Of a stretch of DNA of 64,000 nt, positions 49,971 through 58,673 are shown piece by piece. The position numbers and the translations under genes were made by a program. Within the stretch, counting starts at the first letter, position 1. Every line of letters starts with the position of its first letter. The notes under the pieces are model-generated. The model worked only from the letters and a program-made list of their open reading frames with translations, made no database searches and had not been told where the DNA came from. Origin of the DNA: DATARH01 sp963746885 (GTDB lineage: Bacteria; Pseudomonadota; Alphaproteobacteria; ATCC43930; CGMCC-115725); the NCBI GenBank assembly GCA_963746885.1, contig CAVVDM010000015.1:186001-250000 (forward strand), written 5' to 3'.

Positions 49971-50705
49971 TCACACGCTGTTGACCGGCGGCTCCTCACC
50001 CTCGGCCGGGATTACGAAGCCCGACATCGGCTCGACCCAGATCAACCGATCGTGCACCGCTTTGACCCCGGAGGTGTTTTCCGCCAGAACCTTCAGCGCG
50101 GTGCGTTCGCGGTCGTCGGTGATGCTGCCGTGCAGCTCGACGACGCCGTCCGTTACCGTGACGTCGACGCTGGCGCGTGGTCCCCACGGCTGCTTGGCGA
50201 TCTCGGCGAGGATGCGCTCGCGGATCGCCGTGTCGCCGCCGAGTGCAGCTTCGCTGGGCTGCGCCATGGTGCGCAGCAGCGCGCGCACCAGGTTGGCGCG
50301 GCTGACGATGCCGACCAGCCGCCCCGCCTCGAGGACCGGCACGCGCTTGATGTGGCGGCTCTCCATCAGGTGGACGACCGCTTCGAGCGAATCGTGCGGC
50401 GCCACCGCGGCGACGTTCATGCTCATCACCTCACCGACCTTGCGGGCGTTCGCATTGGCATACTCGCGGGCAAGGCGGCCCGGGGTGATCAGGAATTCGA
50501 GCCAGCGCGCATGGTGGCGGTCGGTGCCGGTCTCGACCCGCCGCAACATATCACCCTCGGTGACTACCCCGACCACCGCACCGTCCGGACCGACGACCGG
50601 CAAGCCGCTGATGCGGTGCTCGAGCATCAGCCCCGCCGCCTCTGCAATCGGCGTCTCCGGCGTCACGCTGATCACGTTCGGGGTCATGACATCGGCCACG
50701 TCCAT
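49971..50705 (-). CDS. CBS-CBS-BON domain protein
   Basis: A 244-residue cytoplasmic protein with two CBS domains (VADVMTPNVISVTPETPIAE with GLPVVGPDGAVVGVVTEGD; VGEVMSMNVAAVAPHDSLEA with VPVLEAGRLVGIVSRANL) and a C-terminal BON domain (VTVTDGVVELHGSITDDRER). CBS pairs usually bind adenosine nucleotides. Such proteins are often part of low-oxygen or stationary-phase regulons. ATG 50705 has GAGGAG six bases upstream. A perfect FNR/FixK box lies 67 bases before the start, a usual activating distance. Confidence 0.88.
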   Translation of the reverse strand: MDVADVMTPNVISVTPETPIAEAAGLMLEHRISGLPVVGPDGAVVGVVTEGDMLRRVETGTDRHHARWLEFLITPGRLAREYANANARKVGEVMSMNVAAVAPHDSLEAVVHLMESRHIKRVPVLEAGRLVGIVSRANLVRALLRTMAQPSEAALGGDTAIRERILAEIAKQPWGPRASVDVTVTDGVVELHGSITDDRERTALKVLAENTSGVKAVHDRLIWVEPMSGFVIPAEGEEPPVNSV

Positions 50706-50771
50706 CGCCATCTCCTCGCTTCACAGGACACACAGCCCCACAGCAGATTAGCCGCGCCGGCGGCGTCCGCC

Positions 50772-50785
50772 TTGATACCGATCAA
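50772..50785. promoter_or_regulatory. FNR/FixK box
   Basis: TTGATACCGATCAA is a perfect match to TTGAT-N4-ATCAA, 67 bases before the CBS-BON start and 145 bases before the divergent amidohydrolase. Confidence 0.75.
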
Positions 50786-50929
50786 TTCCCGGCCACGCCA
50801 GCGGCGCGGCTATACGCGAGCCGCTAATCGCAGGTTTCGCATTTCGATGATCGCTCGGGCGCGGCGAAATGGGCTAAAGGTGGGCGTGGCCGCTGTGCCC
50901 GTAACGCAACGACGAGGGGGAGACGACGC

Positions 50930-52030
50930 ATGCTGTTCACCTGCCGGCCGCCGGGCCTGTTGACGCCCGGGACGCACATCCCCGGCCGCTTTCCCGGGCC
51001 GGCGCATCCCCGCGGCAAGTGGTTCACTCTCGACATTCATTGCCATATGCGCAGCGCCAAGGCCGCCGCCCTCGTCGAGGGCCGCCAGGAGGTGTCGCGC
51101 TGGTTTCTCGAAACCGCCGCCAGCCCGGCGAGCCAGGCGATCAACCGCGGCAATGCCGAGCGCACCCAGTTCCAGGGCAGCTCGGTCGAGCAGCGCATCG
51201 CCGACATGGACCATATGGGGATCGACATCCAGGCGGTGTCGCCGGCGCCCCGCCAAACCTATTACGGCGCCGATGCGGAGCTTGGGCTGGAAACCTCGCG
51301 CATCCTCAACGACGAGATCGCCGAAATGGTCGGCCGCCATCCGGACCGCTTCGTCGGCCTCGGCACGGTGCCGTTCCAGGCGCCCGAGCTGGCGATCGCC
51401 GAGTTGGAGCGCATCCACAAATCGCTGGGCTTCCGCGGCATCGAGATCATGACGCATGTCGCCGGCGAGGATTTGTCGGAGCCGCGCTTCCGCAAGATTT
51501 TTGCCCGCTGCGAAGAACTCGGCATCCTCGTCTTCATGCATCCCGACGGCTTCACCGAGGCGCGCCGCTTTAAGGACCATTATTTCGCCAACGTAATCGG
51601 CAACCCGCTCGATTCGACGGTCGCGGTGCATCACCTGATCTTTGGCGGGGTGTTGCAGGACCACCCCAATCTGAAGATCGTCGTGGCGCATGGCGGCGGT
51701 TACCTGCCGGCCTATTCCGGGCGCATCGACCACGCCGCCTCGGCCCGCCCCGACTGCTGCGAGCACCTGCGCCACATGCCGACGACCTACCTGAAGCGGC
51801 TGTATTTCGACGCGCTGGTCTATACCCATCACCAGCTGCAGCACCTCGTTGACGAGTACGGCGCCGATCACATCCTGGTCGGCACCGACTATCCGGCCGA
51901 CATGGGCGAAGTCGACCCGATCGGCTTCATCGAGCGCGCCCCCGGCCTCGACGACACCGAGCGCCGCGCCATCCTCGGCCGCAACGCCGCCCGCCTGCTG
52001 AACCTGGAGATGCCGGCCGCCGTGCGGTGA
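50930..52030 (+). CDS. Amidohydrolase 2 (ACMSD-like) family protein
   Basis: A 366-residue metal-dependent hydrolase or decarboxylase. The HxH motif is FTLDIHCHMRSA; later ligands are LVFMHPDG, IVVAHGGGYLPAYSGR and LVGTDYPADMGEVD. The segment SVEQRIADMDHMGIDIQAVS is typical of the ACMSD/gamma-resorcylate decarboxylase family, which acts on aromatic or 2-amino-muconate-type acids. GAGGGGGAG precedes the ATG. It stands alone, so the substrate is open. Confidence 0.82.
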   Translation: MLFTCRPPGLLTPGTHIPGRFPGPAHPRGKWFTLDIHCHMRSAKAAALVEGRQEVSRWFLETAASPASQAINRGNAERTQFQGSSVEQRIADMDHMGIDIQAVSPAPRQTYYGADAELGLETSRILNDEIAEMVGRHPDRFVGLGTVPFQAPELAIAELERIHKSLGFRGIEIMTHVAGEDLSEPRFRKIFARCEELGILVFMHPDGFTEARRFKDHYFANVIGNPLDSTVAVHHLIFGGVLQDHPNLKIVVAHGGGYLPAYSGRIDHAASARPDCCEHLRHMPTTYLKRLYFDALVYTHHQLQHLVDEYGADHILVGTDYPADMGEVDPIGFIERAPGLDDTERRAILGRNAARLLNLEMPAAVR

Positions 52031-52102
52031 AATTCATGGGCAGTGCCGCCGCGGCCGTTGGAATATTGTTCGCGGCGGCGCGCGTTACAGGGGGTTTGTG
52101 AC

Positions 52103-52945
52103 ATGGATACGTCTGCTGCCCGACGACAGGCTATGACTGATGAGCAATGGCTTGCTGCTCTGAAGCGGAGCGCCGTCGAGGGGACGGTAGACGGCATCCG
52201 ATTTCCCGGGTTCCCTCCCAAGGAGGTGCAGGAAAGGTTTGTCGGATCCAGCTTTGCGACGGCGCTCGACGAAGCCTTTAATTTCTATTCGCTGGTGAAG
52301 ATGTACGGCGCAAGTCTAAGTGCTCCAATAAATCAAGACAGCGTGTTTTTAGATTTTGGAATGGGGTGGGGGAGATATACACGATTATTCTGGAAGGATA
52401 TTCCAGAGTATAATTTATACGGCGTCGACGTTCACCCGGACATGATAAACCTATGCCACGAGACGAACGTCCCGGGCACCCACTACAAAATCGACCATGA
52501 TTCGATCCTACCGTTCGCCGATGGGGTGTTCACGGTAATCATCGCGTATTCCGTGTTCACTTACCTCCCAGAACCGCTACATCGGCACTGGCTGGCGGAG
52601 TTATCAAGAGTAGCAGCGACGGGATGTCTGTTCGTATTGACGGTAGAGCCGCCGAGATTCATCGATTTCTGTGCTAATATTTCAGATAACGCCGAATCCT
52701 CGTGGCATCAAGCATTGGCATCTCATGTCGGCGATGGAGTTGCCCTGAAAGCACGTATTGATAAATCGGAGTATGTCTACCTGCCCACCGGCGGCGGCGA
52801 CCATCTACCATCCGATATTTATGGGGACTGTGTAATTCCGAAGTCATATATTATCAGAAACTGGAGCCCGCTGTTTGAGGTGCGTGATTATATTGATGAT
52901 CCGCAGCGGTTTTGGCAGGCTGTCGTTGTCCTCCAGAAAAGGTAA
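52103..52945 (+). CDS. SAM-dependent methyltransferase, atypical composition
   Basis: A 280-residue class I methyltransferase: VFLDFGMGWGRYTRLFW (SAM loop), LYGVDVHPDMINLC, and FTVIIAYSVFTYLPEPLHRHW (motif II region). The C-terminal part has YLPTGGGDHLPSDIYGD. The codons are clearly poorer in G+C than those of neighbouring genes (many TTT, ATA, AAT and TTA codons), suggesting recent acquisition. Similar proteins occur in polysaccharide or secondary-metabolite loci, but none is adjacent. The acceptor is unknown. Confidence 0.78.
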   Translation: MDTSAARRQAMTDEQWLAALKRSAVEGTVDGIRFPGFPPKEVQERFVGSSFATALDEAFNFYSLVKMYGASLSAPINQDSVFLDFGMGWGRYTRLFWKDIPEYNLYGVDVHPDMINLCHETNVPGTHYKIDHDSILPFADGVFTVIIAYSVFTYLPEPLHRHWLAELSRVAATGCLFVLTVEPPRFIDFCANISDNAESSWHQALASHVGDGVALKARIDKSEYVYLPTGGGDHLPSDIYGDCVIPKSYIIRNWSPLFEVRDYIDDPQRFWQAVVVLQKR

Positions 52946-52971
52946 CAAAAGCGCCCGCGGGGCGGACCACC

Positions 52972-53814
52972 CTAAACGCGCAACGGCGGGAAGCGGCGGG
53001 TAGGCGACGCGAGTTCGTCCTGGGCGGCGACGAGGGCGAGCTCGTAGCGGCCATGGCGCGCCGTCGTCTCGATCAGCGCGAACATCGATGCCGCGGTCAG
53101 CGCAAGCGCCTCGGGCAGGCTTGCGCCGCGCAACAGGTGCGCGAGAAAGAGGGCGGCGGTGACGTCGCCGCAGCCGTTCAGCATGACCGGCAGGCGCGGC
53201 GTCTCGACGGTCCAGACGCCGTCCGGCCCGGAAGCCAGCATCGTCATCCGGTCAGGCTCGGCGTCGAGGCTGGTGACAAGGACGATGCCGGGTCCCCGTG
53301 CGCGCAGCGCGGCGGCGGCGGCCGCCGCATCAGCGAGGCTGGCGATGTCGGCGCCGGTCAGAAACTCCAGCTCGAAGCGGTTCGGCGTTACGATGTCGGC
53401 GAGGGCGATCATGCGGTCACGGAAGAATTCGGCGATCCCCTCGGTTACGTAGGAGCCGGTATCGACATCGCCGATGACAGGGTCGCAGCAAAACAGCGCG
53501 CTCGGATTGGCGGCGCGCACCTGCGCGACGATATCGAGCAATACCGGGCCGGTCGCCGCGTCGCCCAGATAGCCCGACAGCACCGCGTCGATGTGCGGCA
53601 ATACCCCAAGCGCTGCGATCCCGGCGAACAGGTCGGCGAGCACGCTCGCGGGCACTGCGGCGCCGCGCCATTGCCCATGGCCGGTGTGGTTGGAGAACGC
53701 CACGGTGTCGAGCGCCCAGGCCTCGATGCCGAGGCGCTGCAGCGGAAACACCGACGCGGCGTTGCCGACATGCCCGTAGGCGACGCGCGACTGCACCGAC
53801 AGGACGGCCGGCAT
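52972..53814 (-). CDS. pdxY: Pyridoxal kinase
   Basis: Phosphorylates pyridoxal in the vitamin B6 salvage path. Signatures: VLSVQSRVAYGHVGNAAS at the N-terminus, VAFSNHTGHGQWRG, VLSGYLGD, CDPVIGDVDTGSYV, ADIVTPNRFELEFLTG, and the anion-hole and catalytic base LNGCGDVTAALFLAHLL. The 280-residue length is typical. It begins ten bases after the stop of the upstream membrane protein gene and is probably co-transcribed with it. Confidence 0.9.
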   Translation of the reverse strand: MPAVLSVQSRVAYGHVGNAASVFPLQRLGIEAWALDTVAFSNHTGHGQWRGAAVPASVLADLFAGIAALGVLPHIDAVLSGYLGDAATGPVLLDIVAQVRAANPSALFCCDPVIGDVDTGSYVTEGIAEFFRDRMIALADIVTPNRFELEFLTGADIASLADAAAAAAALRARGPGIVLVTSLDAEPDRMTMLASGPDGVWTVETPRLPVMLNGCGDVTAALFLAHLLRGASLPEALALTAASMFALIETTARHGRYELALVAAQDELASPTRRFPPLRV

Positions 53815-53824
53815 CGGATTCGGC

Positions 53825-54262
53825 TCAGTGCCCGCGCTCGATCATGTCGAAGACGTGCTTCAGGCTGAAGAACACCGCCAGCGCGCTGGCGACGAACAGT
53901 GCAACCCCGCCGTCGTGCAGCCCGCCATACTCGACGCCGGCGGCGACGACCAGGCCGCCGAGCCCAAGGATCGAGAAGACCACGATGACGGCGATCAGAT
54001 TGGCCCAATCGGCGACCAACAGAAACCCGGCGCAATCGGTGGCGCCGCCGTCGAAGCGGTTCTTGACGCGCATCAGCGCCAGCCCGATCGCGGCGAGACT
54101 GAGCGTCAGGCCGCAGGCGTAATCGCCGGGTGCGCTGTCTCGGCTCGCAAAAAACGCTCCGAGCACGACAAACAGCCCGAGCACAATGAGTTGCGCCCAG
54201 AACGCGATCCAGCCGCCGTAGCCGAGCTCGACCATCTCATGTCCCGCACTCGTCTCGTCCAT
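53825..54262 (-). CDS. Hypothetical four-helix membrane protein
   Basis: A 145-residue integral membrane protein with about four hydrophobic helices (WIAFWAQLIVLGLFVVLGAFF; YACGLTLSLAAIGLALM; WANLIAVIVVFSILGLGGL; VALFVASALAVFFSL). The family is not recognised. It ends ten bases before pdxY. Confidence 0.65.
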   Translation of the reverse strand: MDETSAGHEMVELGYGGWIAFWAQLIVLGLFVVLGAFFASRDSAPGDYACGLTLSLAAIGLALMRVKNRFDGGATDCAGFLLVADWANLIAVIVVFSILGLGGLVVAAGVEYGGLHDGGVALFVASALAVFFSLKHVFDMIERGH

Positions 54263-54352
54263 CGCGTGCGCCTCGCTAACCGTGTTGGTCTGTTTGCCAT
54301 TTTGCCATCGGGCGAATTATATCGGCAAACCGCTCTTGAACGGAGGATTCCC

Positions 54353-55237
54353 ATGTCCGCGTCGATTCGACCGCGCCGCAGCGTGCTGTTTCTGCCCGGT
54401 TCGAACCCGCGCGCGCTCGACAAGGCGCGGTCGTTGCCGGCTGATGGGATCATTTTCGATCTTGAGGATGCCGTCGCCCCCGAGGCCAAGGACGCTGCCC
54501 GCACCGCCGCCGTGGCGGCATTGGCGCAAGGCGGTTACGCCCCGCGCGAGCTGATCGTGCGCGTCAACCCGCTCGATTCGCCCTGGGGCTACGCCGATCT
54601 CGCCGCCGCGGCGCGCTTGCCGATCGACGCGGTGCTGTTGCCCAAGGTCGAGAATGCCGAGCGGGTAAGGCTGACGCTCGCGCTGCTCGATTCGCTCGGC
54701 GCGCCGGCGGCGCTTGAAGTGTGGTGCATGATCGAGACCCCGCTCGGGGTGCTGGCCGCCGCGGAGATCGCCGGTGCCAGCCCGCGGCTCGGCGCCATCG
54801 TGCTCGGCACCTCCGACCTCGGCAACGATCTGCACACGCGCGAGACGCGCGACCGGCTGCCGCTGTTGACCGCGCTCGGCCTCGTGTTGCTGGCGGCGCG
54901 CGCGCATCGCCGGGCGGTGCTCGACGGTGTCCATCTCGACCTCGCCGACGATGCGGCTTTCGCTGCCGCCTGCCGCCAGGGCCGCGAGCTCGGCTTCGAC
55001 GGCAAGACGGTGATCCATCCGCAGCAGATCGGACCCGCCAACGCCGCCTTTTCGCCGACTGCCGACGAGGTCGCGCATGCCCGCCATATCATCGCGGCCT
55101 ATGGCGAGGCGAGCGCCGCCGGCCGGGGTGCGATCCGGGTCGAGGGGCGGCTGGTCGAGGCGCTGCATGTCGAGGAAGCGCGCCGCACCCTGGCCTTGGC
55201 CGAGGCGATCGCCGCCCGCGAGGCCGGCCCCGCCTGA
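54353..55237 (+). CDS. CitE-like HpcH/HpaI aldolase/citrate lyase beta family protein
   Basis: A 294-residue TIM barrel of the CitE/malyl-CoA lyase group: RSVLFLPGSNPRALDKARSL, the metal site GIIFDLEDAVAPEAKDAAR, RVNPLDSPWGYAD, LPKVENAERVRL, and CMIETPLGVLAAAEI (Glu ligand), ending KTVIHPQQIGPANAAF. It cleaves or forms acyl-CoA C-C bonds, for example malyl-CoA or citramalyl-CoA. Alone without citrate lyase alpha/gamma subunits, it is not part of citrate lyase. GGAGG lies seven bases before the ATG. Confidence 0.87.
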   Translation: MSASIRPRRSVLFLPGSNPRALDKARSLPADGIIFDLEDAVAPEAKDAARTAAVAALAQGGYAPRELIVRVNPLDSPWGYADLAAAARLPIDAVLLPKVENAERVRLTLALLDSLGAPAALEVWCMIETPLGVLAAAEIAGASPRLGAIVLGTSDLGNDLHTRETRDRLPLLTALGLVLLAARAHRRAVLDGVHLDLADDAAFAAACRQGRELGFDGKTVIHPQQIGPANAAFSPTADEVAHARHIIAAYGEASAAGRGAIRVEGRLVEALHVEEARRTLALAEAIAAREAGPA

Positions 55238-55253
55238 CCCCCCCCGCCGATGG

Positions 55254-55766
55254 CTAGGGCACCGTCTCGTCGGGAAACACGCCCCAGATGTCGGCGCGCC
55301 GCATCCAGCCGGCGATGTCCTGCGCCGCGATCCGGCACCAGCCCGCGTGGCATTCGTCGAGCCGCGCGACAACGCCCGGCTCGGCGCGGGCGATGATGGC
55401 GGAGGCGGCGTCGGGCGCCTGGTACAGCGGCCGGACGCCGCCCTTGGCGACGACGACATAGCGCTTGCCGGTGACCATGTGCTCCTGCACCCAGCCCTCG
55501 GTGCCGTCCCACTCGCGCACCCGCCGCCAATGCTCGTACTCGGCGGTGATCTCGACCGGCATGTCCTTCCGCGTCAGCACCCATTCGATCGGATATTGCC
55601 GGCCGGGGCCGGTGCGCAGATTGACCTTGTCGGAATGCAGGCTGACAAAGCGCGGCACTTTGGGTGCGGCGTCCGCCGCCAGCACCGGCGCCGCTCCGCC
55701 GGCCAGCAGCAGCAACGCCGCACTCGCCGCCGTGATCGCACGCCGCGTGGTTTTTCCCCGGGCCAT
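55254..55766 (-). CDS. Exported SH3-domain protein
   Basis: A 170-residue protein with signal peptide AITAASAALLLLAGGAAPVLA and two bacterial SH3-like repeats (VNLRTGPGRQYPIEWVLTRK; RPLYQAPDAASAIIARAEPG). Such domains bind cell-wall or protein ligands in the periplasm. GGGGGG precedes ATG 55766. It precedes none of its neighbours in an obvious operon; moeB follows 90 bases upstream on the same strand. Confidence 0.8.
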   Translation of the reverse strand: MARGKTTRRAITAASAALLLLAGGAAPVLAADAAPKVPRFVSLHSDKVNLRTGPGRQYPIEWVLTRKDMPVEITAEYEHWRRVREWDGTEGWVQEHMVTGKRYVVVAKGGVRPLYQAPDAASAIIARAEPGVVARLDECHAGWCRIAAQDIAGWMRRADIWGVFPDETVP

Positions 55767-55855
55767 GTTCCCCCCTGGCCCAATCACGTTCTGCAAGCCT
55801 TAAATCCGAGTGCGGCGCGGGGTCAAGACAACTTGCGAGATCGCGCGCGCTCCGG

Positions 55856-56623
55856 TCAGTCCGCAGCGCGGCCGCAGGTCGGGCAGTCCGGGTCCTTGGC
55901 GATCCGGATGCGGTGAAACTGCACGCGCAGCGCGTCGTAGATCAAAAGGGTGCCGTCGAGGCTGTCGCCGAGCCCGAGCAGCTCTTTCAGCACCTCGACC
56001 GCCTGCAATGTGCCCATCACGCCGGCGACGGCGCCGAGAATGCCGGCTTCCTCGCAGCGCGGCACCGAGTCGGGCGGCGGCGGCTCGCGGAACAGGCAGC
56101 GATAGCAGGGATGCCCGGCGCCGAGATAGGGCCGGAACGTCGACAACTGCCCCTCGAACGGCGACAGCGCCGCCGCGACCAGCGGCTTTTTCAGAGCAAA
56201 GCACAGATCGGTCAGCAGATAGCGCGTCGCGAAATTGTCGCTGCCGTCGGCGACCAGATCGTAGCTTGCGATCACGTCCGCCGCGTTATCCGGGCCGAGA
56301 CGCAGCGGGTGAGTTTCAACGGACACGTCGTCATTGACCGCGGCCAGGGTAGCGCGCGCGCTGTCGACCTTGAGCGCGCCGACCCGCTCGGTCGCGTGCA
56401 CGATCTGGCGCTGCAGGTTGGTCAGGTCGACCCGGTCATTGTCGATGATGCCGATCGTCCCGACCCCGGCAGCGGCGAGGTACATCAGCATCGGCGAGCC
56501 AAGCCCGCCGGCGCCGACCACCAGCACACGCGACGCGAGCAGCTTTTCCTGCCCTTCCTCGCCGACCTCGTCGAGGATCAGGTGGCGGGCATAGCGCCGG
56601 AATTGCTGCTCGCTCAGCTCCAT
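55856..56623 (-). CDS. moeB: MoeB/ThiF-type adenylyltransferase
   Basis: Activates the C-terminus of a ubiquitin-like sulfur carrier (MoaD or ThiS) by adenylation. The N-terminus FRRYARHLILDEVGEEGQ is typical, with the ATP site VLVVGAGGLGSPMLMYLA, IDNDRVDLTNLQRQ, LVADGSDNFATRYLL, and zinc-binding cysteine pairs CYRC and CPTC. There is no rhodanese domain, so it is MoeB-like. It begins 15 bases after cysK, pointing to sulfur-related work. Confidence 0.88.
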   Translation of the reverse strand: MELSEQQFRRYARHLILDEVGEEGQEKLLASRVLVVGAGGLGSPMLMYLAAAGVGTIGIIDNDRVDLTNLQRQIVHATERVGALKVDSARATLAAVNDDVSVETHPLRLGPDNAADVIASYDLVADGSDNFATRYLLTDLCFALKKPLVAAALSPFEGQLSTFRPYLGAGHPCYRCLFREPPPPDSVPRCEEAGILGAVAGVMGTLQAVEVLKELLGLGDSLDGTLLIYDALRVQFHRIRIAKDPDCPTCGRAAD

Positions 56624-56638
56624 CGCGACCCTGCGACC

Positions 56639-57592
56639 TCACAACCCTTCAAACAGCGGCGTCGACAGGTAGCGCTCGGCGAAGCTCGGCAGGATCACGA
56701 CAATCGTCTTGCCCGCCATCTCCGCCCGGCCGCCCACTTCGAGCCCCGCCGCGAGCGCCGCGCCGGACGAAATCCCGACCGGCACGCCATCCAGCCGCGC
56801 CACCTTGCGCGCGGTTGCAAAGGCGGTGTCGTTGCCGATCCGCACCACCTCGTCGATCAGCGAGCGGTCGAGAATATCGGGAACGAAGCCGGCGCCGATG
56901 CCCTGGATCCGGTGCGGCCCCGGCGGACCGCCCGACAACACCGCGCTGTCCTCGGGCTCGACCGCGACCATTTTGAGGCCCGGCTTGCGCCCCTTCAGCA
57001 GCGAGCCGATCCCGGTCAAGGTGCCGCCGGTGCCGACCCCGCTGACCACGACATCGACCGCGCCGCCGCTGTCCTTCCAGATCTCCTCGGCCGTGGTGCG
57101 GCGGTGGATCTCGGGATTGGCCGGGTTCTGGAACTGCTGCGGCATGATCGCGCCGGGCGTGCTGGCCACGATCTCCTCGGCCCGCGAGATGGCGCCGCGC
57201 ATGCCCTGCGCCGCCGGGGTCAGCTCGAGCTCGGCGCCGAGCAACAGCAGCATCTTGCGGCGCTCGATCGACATGCTGTCCGGCATCGTCAGGATCAGGC
57301 GGTAGCCCTTGGCGGCGCAGACAAACGCGAGCGCGATGCCGGTATTGCCCGAAGTCGGCTCGACCAGCGTGCCGCCGGGCTTGAGCTGACCGGATTTTTC
57401 GGCCGCCTCGATCATCGCCGCGCCGATGCGGTCCTTGACCGAATTGATCGGGTTGAAGAACTCGCATTTGCCGAGGATGTCGGCCTTGACGCCGGCGTCG
57501 CGGGCCAGGCCGCGCAGCCGCACCAGCGGCGTCGCGCCGATCGTCTCGATGATACTGTCATAGACGCGGCCGCGGAATTCTCCGGTAGCCAT
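56639..57592 (-). CDS. cysK: Cysteine synthase A
   Basis: O-acetylserine sulfhydrylase, PLP-dependent. The Schiff-base lysine is in NPINSVKDRIGAAMI; substrate loop TSGNTGIALAFVCAAKGY; PLP phosphate loop VVSGVGTGGTLTGIG; and a C-terminal GVPVGISSGAALAAG. It has 317 residues and a strong GGGAGGAG site. The Rrf2 regulator gene lies just upstream on the same strand and moeB just downstream, forming a probable operon for sulfur assimilation. Confidence 0.93.
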   Translation of the reverse strand: MATGEFRGRVYDSIIETIGATPLVRLRGLARDAGVKADILGKCEFFNPINSVKDRIGAAMIEAAEKSGQLKPGGTLVEPTSGNTGIALAFVCAAKGYRLILTMPDSMSIERRKMLLLLGAELELTPAAQGMRGAISRAEEIVASTPGAIMPQQFQNPANPEIHRRTTAEEIWKDSGGAVDVVVSGVGTGGTLTGIGSLLKGRKPGLKMVAVEPEDSAVLSGGPPGPHRIQGIGAGFVPDILDRSLIDEVVRIGNDTAFATARKVARLDGVPVGISSGAALAAGLEVGGRAEMAGKTIVVILPSFAERYLSTPLFEGL

Positions 57593-57666
57593 CAGCTCCT
57601 CCCTGTCGATCCTCGATAGTCATGTAGCCACGCAGCGGTCCGGCAGCAATGCAGCGCCGCGGCGGA

Positions 57667-58122
57667 TCAGATGTCGAAATCACCGCCCTGTGCCATGCGG
57701 CCCTCGATCCCGGCCCGATGCGCCCGGGTGCACAGATCCTCCAGCGTCAACCCGTCGAGCCGGCGCATCGTCTCCTCCTGCAATTCGAGCCACAGTGGGC
57801 GAACGACCTCGTGCCCGAGCGCGCTGCCGGCCGGGTCGCTGATCGGGTCTTCGCCGGTCTCCAGGTTGCGCACCGTGCGCACGATGTCGCCGAGGCTGAT
57901 GCGGCGCCGCTCGCGCGCCAGCAGATAGCCGCCGCTGGGCCCGCGGATCCCTTTCAGGATGCCCTCGCGCACCAGCTCCTGCAGCACCGGCTCGAGATAG
58001 CGGCGCGGGATGCCCTCGCGCGCGGTGATCTCGACCGAGCGCACCGGGGCGGCGCCGCCGTTATAGGCGATGTCGAGCACCGCCTCGATCGCGAACAGGA
58101 GCCTTTTGGTGAGCCGGATCAT
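57667..58122 (-). CDS. Rrf2-family transcriptional regulator
   Basis: A 151-residue winged-helix regulator: LTKRLLFAIEAVLDIAYNGG, the recognition helix IPRRYLEPVLQELVREGILK, and GPSGGYLLARERRRISLGDIV. Only one cysteine (LEDLCTRA) is present, so the three-cysteine Fe-S site of IscR or RirA is missing; a CymR-like O-acetylserine or CysK-sensing mode is more likely. It lies directly upstream of cysK. Confidence 0.85.
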   Translation of the reverse strand: MIRLTKRLLFAIEAVLDIAYNGGAAPVRSVEITAREGIPRRYLEPVLQELVREGILKGIRGPSGGYLLARERRRISLGDIVRTVRNLETGEDPISDPAGSALGHEVVRPLWLELQEETMRRLDGLTLEDLCTRAHRAGIEGRMAQGGDFDI

Positions 58123-58125
58123 CGA

Positions 58126-58668
58126 TCAGCAGTTTCGCTGCGCGGCCGGGTTTGGACAAGCGGAAGCGACACCGGTCGAACCGAAACCGCTCTCCTGCCG
58201 CCCGCCCCCCGGCTCAAGAATCCCCTCGAACGCCGATACAACGGTGAAATTCGGCCGCGTGACGCGGGTGAAGACGAGCTGCGCGATACGGTCGCCCGGC
58301 CGGATCACGATCCCCTCGTCGCCACCCTGCGCGGGGTTGCGGTTCCACGCCGAGATCAGGCATGGCCCTTCGTAATCGGCGTCGATCAGCCCGACGGCGT
58401 TGCCCAGCACGAGCCCGTCGCGGTGCCCGAGGCCCGATCGCGGCAAGACGAGCGCGCACCATTCGGGATCGCCGATACGGCAGGCGAACCCGGCCGAGAT
58501 CAGCACCGGCGGCGCTTGCGGCCGCAGCAGCAACGGCGCGTCGAGGCAGGCGTGCAGGTCGAGGCCGGCCGCGAGGCGCGAGCCGTAATGCGGGAACCCC
58601 CAGCCGGCGAGCCGCGGATCGATGATCTTCAGCGCAATGTCGGGCTTCAGCGCAACGTCGGGCGGCAT
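58126..58668 (-). CDS. dut: dUTP diphosphatase
   Basis: Trimeric dUTPase hydrolysing dUTP to dUMP. All motifs are visible: AGLDLHACLDAPL (1), PRSGLGHRDGLVLGNAVG (2-3 region), GLIDADYEGPCLISAWN (3), RIAQLVFTRV (4) and the C-terminal GFGSTG (5). The start MPPDVALKPDIALK at 58668 follows the coaBC stop by five bases, in the usual coaBC-dut operon. The longer reading to 58752 overlaps coaBC and is rejected. Confidence 0.92.
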   Translation of the reverse strand: MPPDVALKPDIALKIIDPRLAGWGFPHYGSRLAAGLDLHACLDAPLLLRPQAPPVLISAGFACRIGDPEWCALVLPRSGLGHRDGLVLGNAVGLIDADYEGPCLISAWNRNPAQGGDEGIVIRPGDRIAQLVFTRVTRPNFTVVSAFEGILEPGGGRQESGFGSTGVASACPNPAAQRNC

Positions 58669-58673
58669 CGCGG

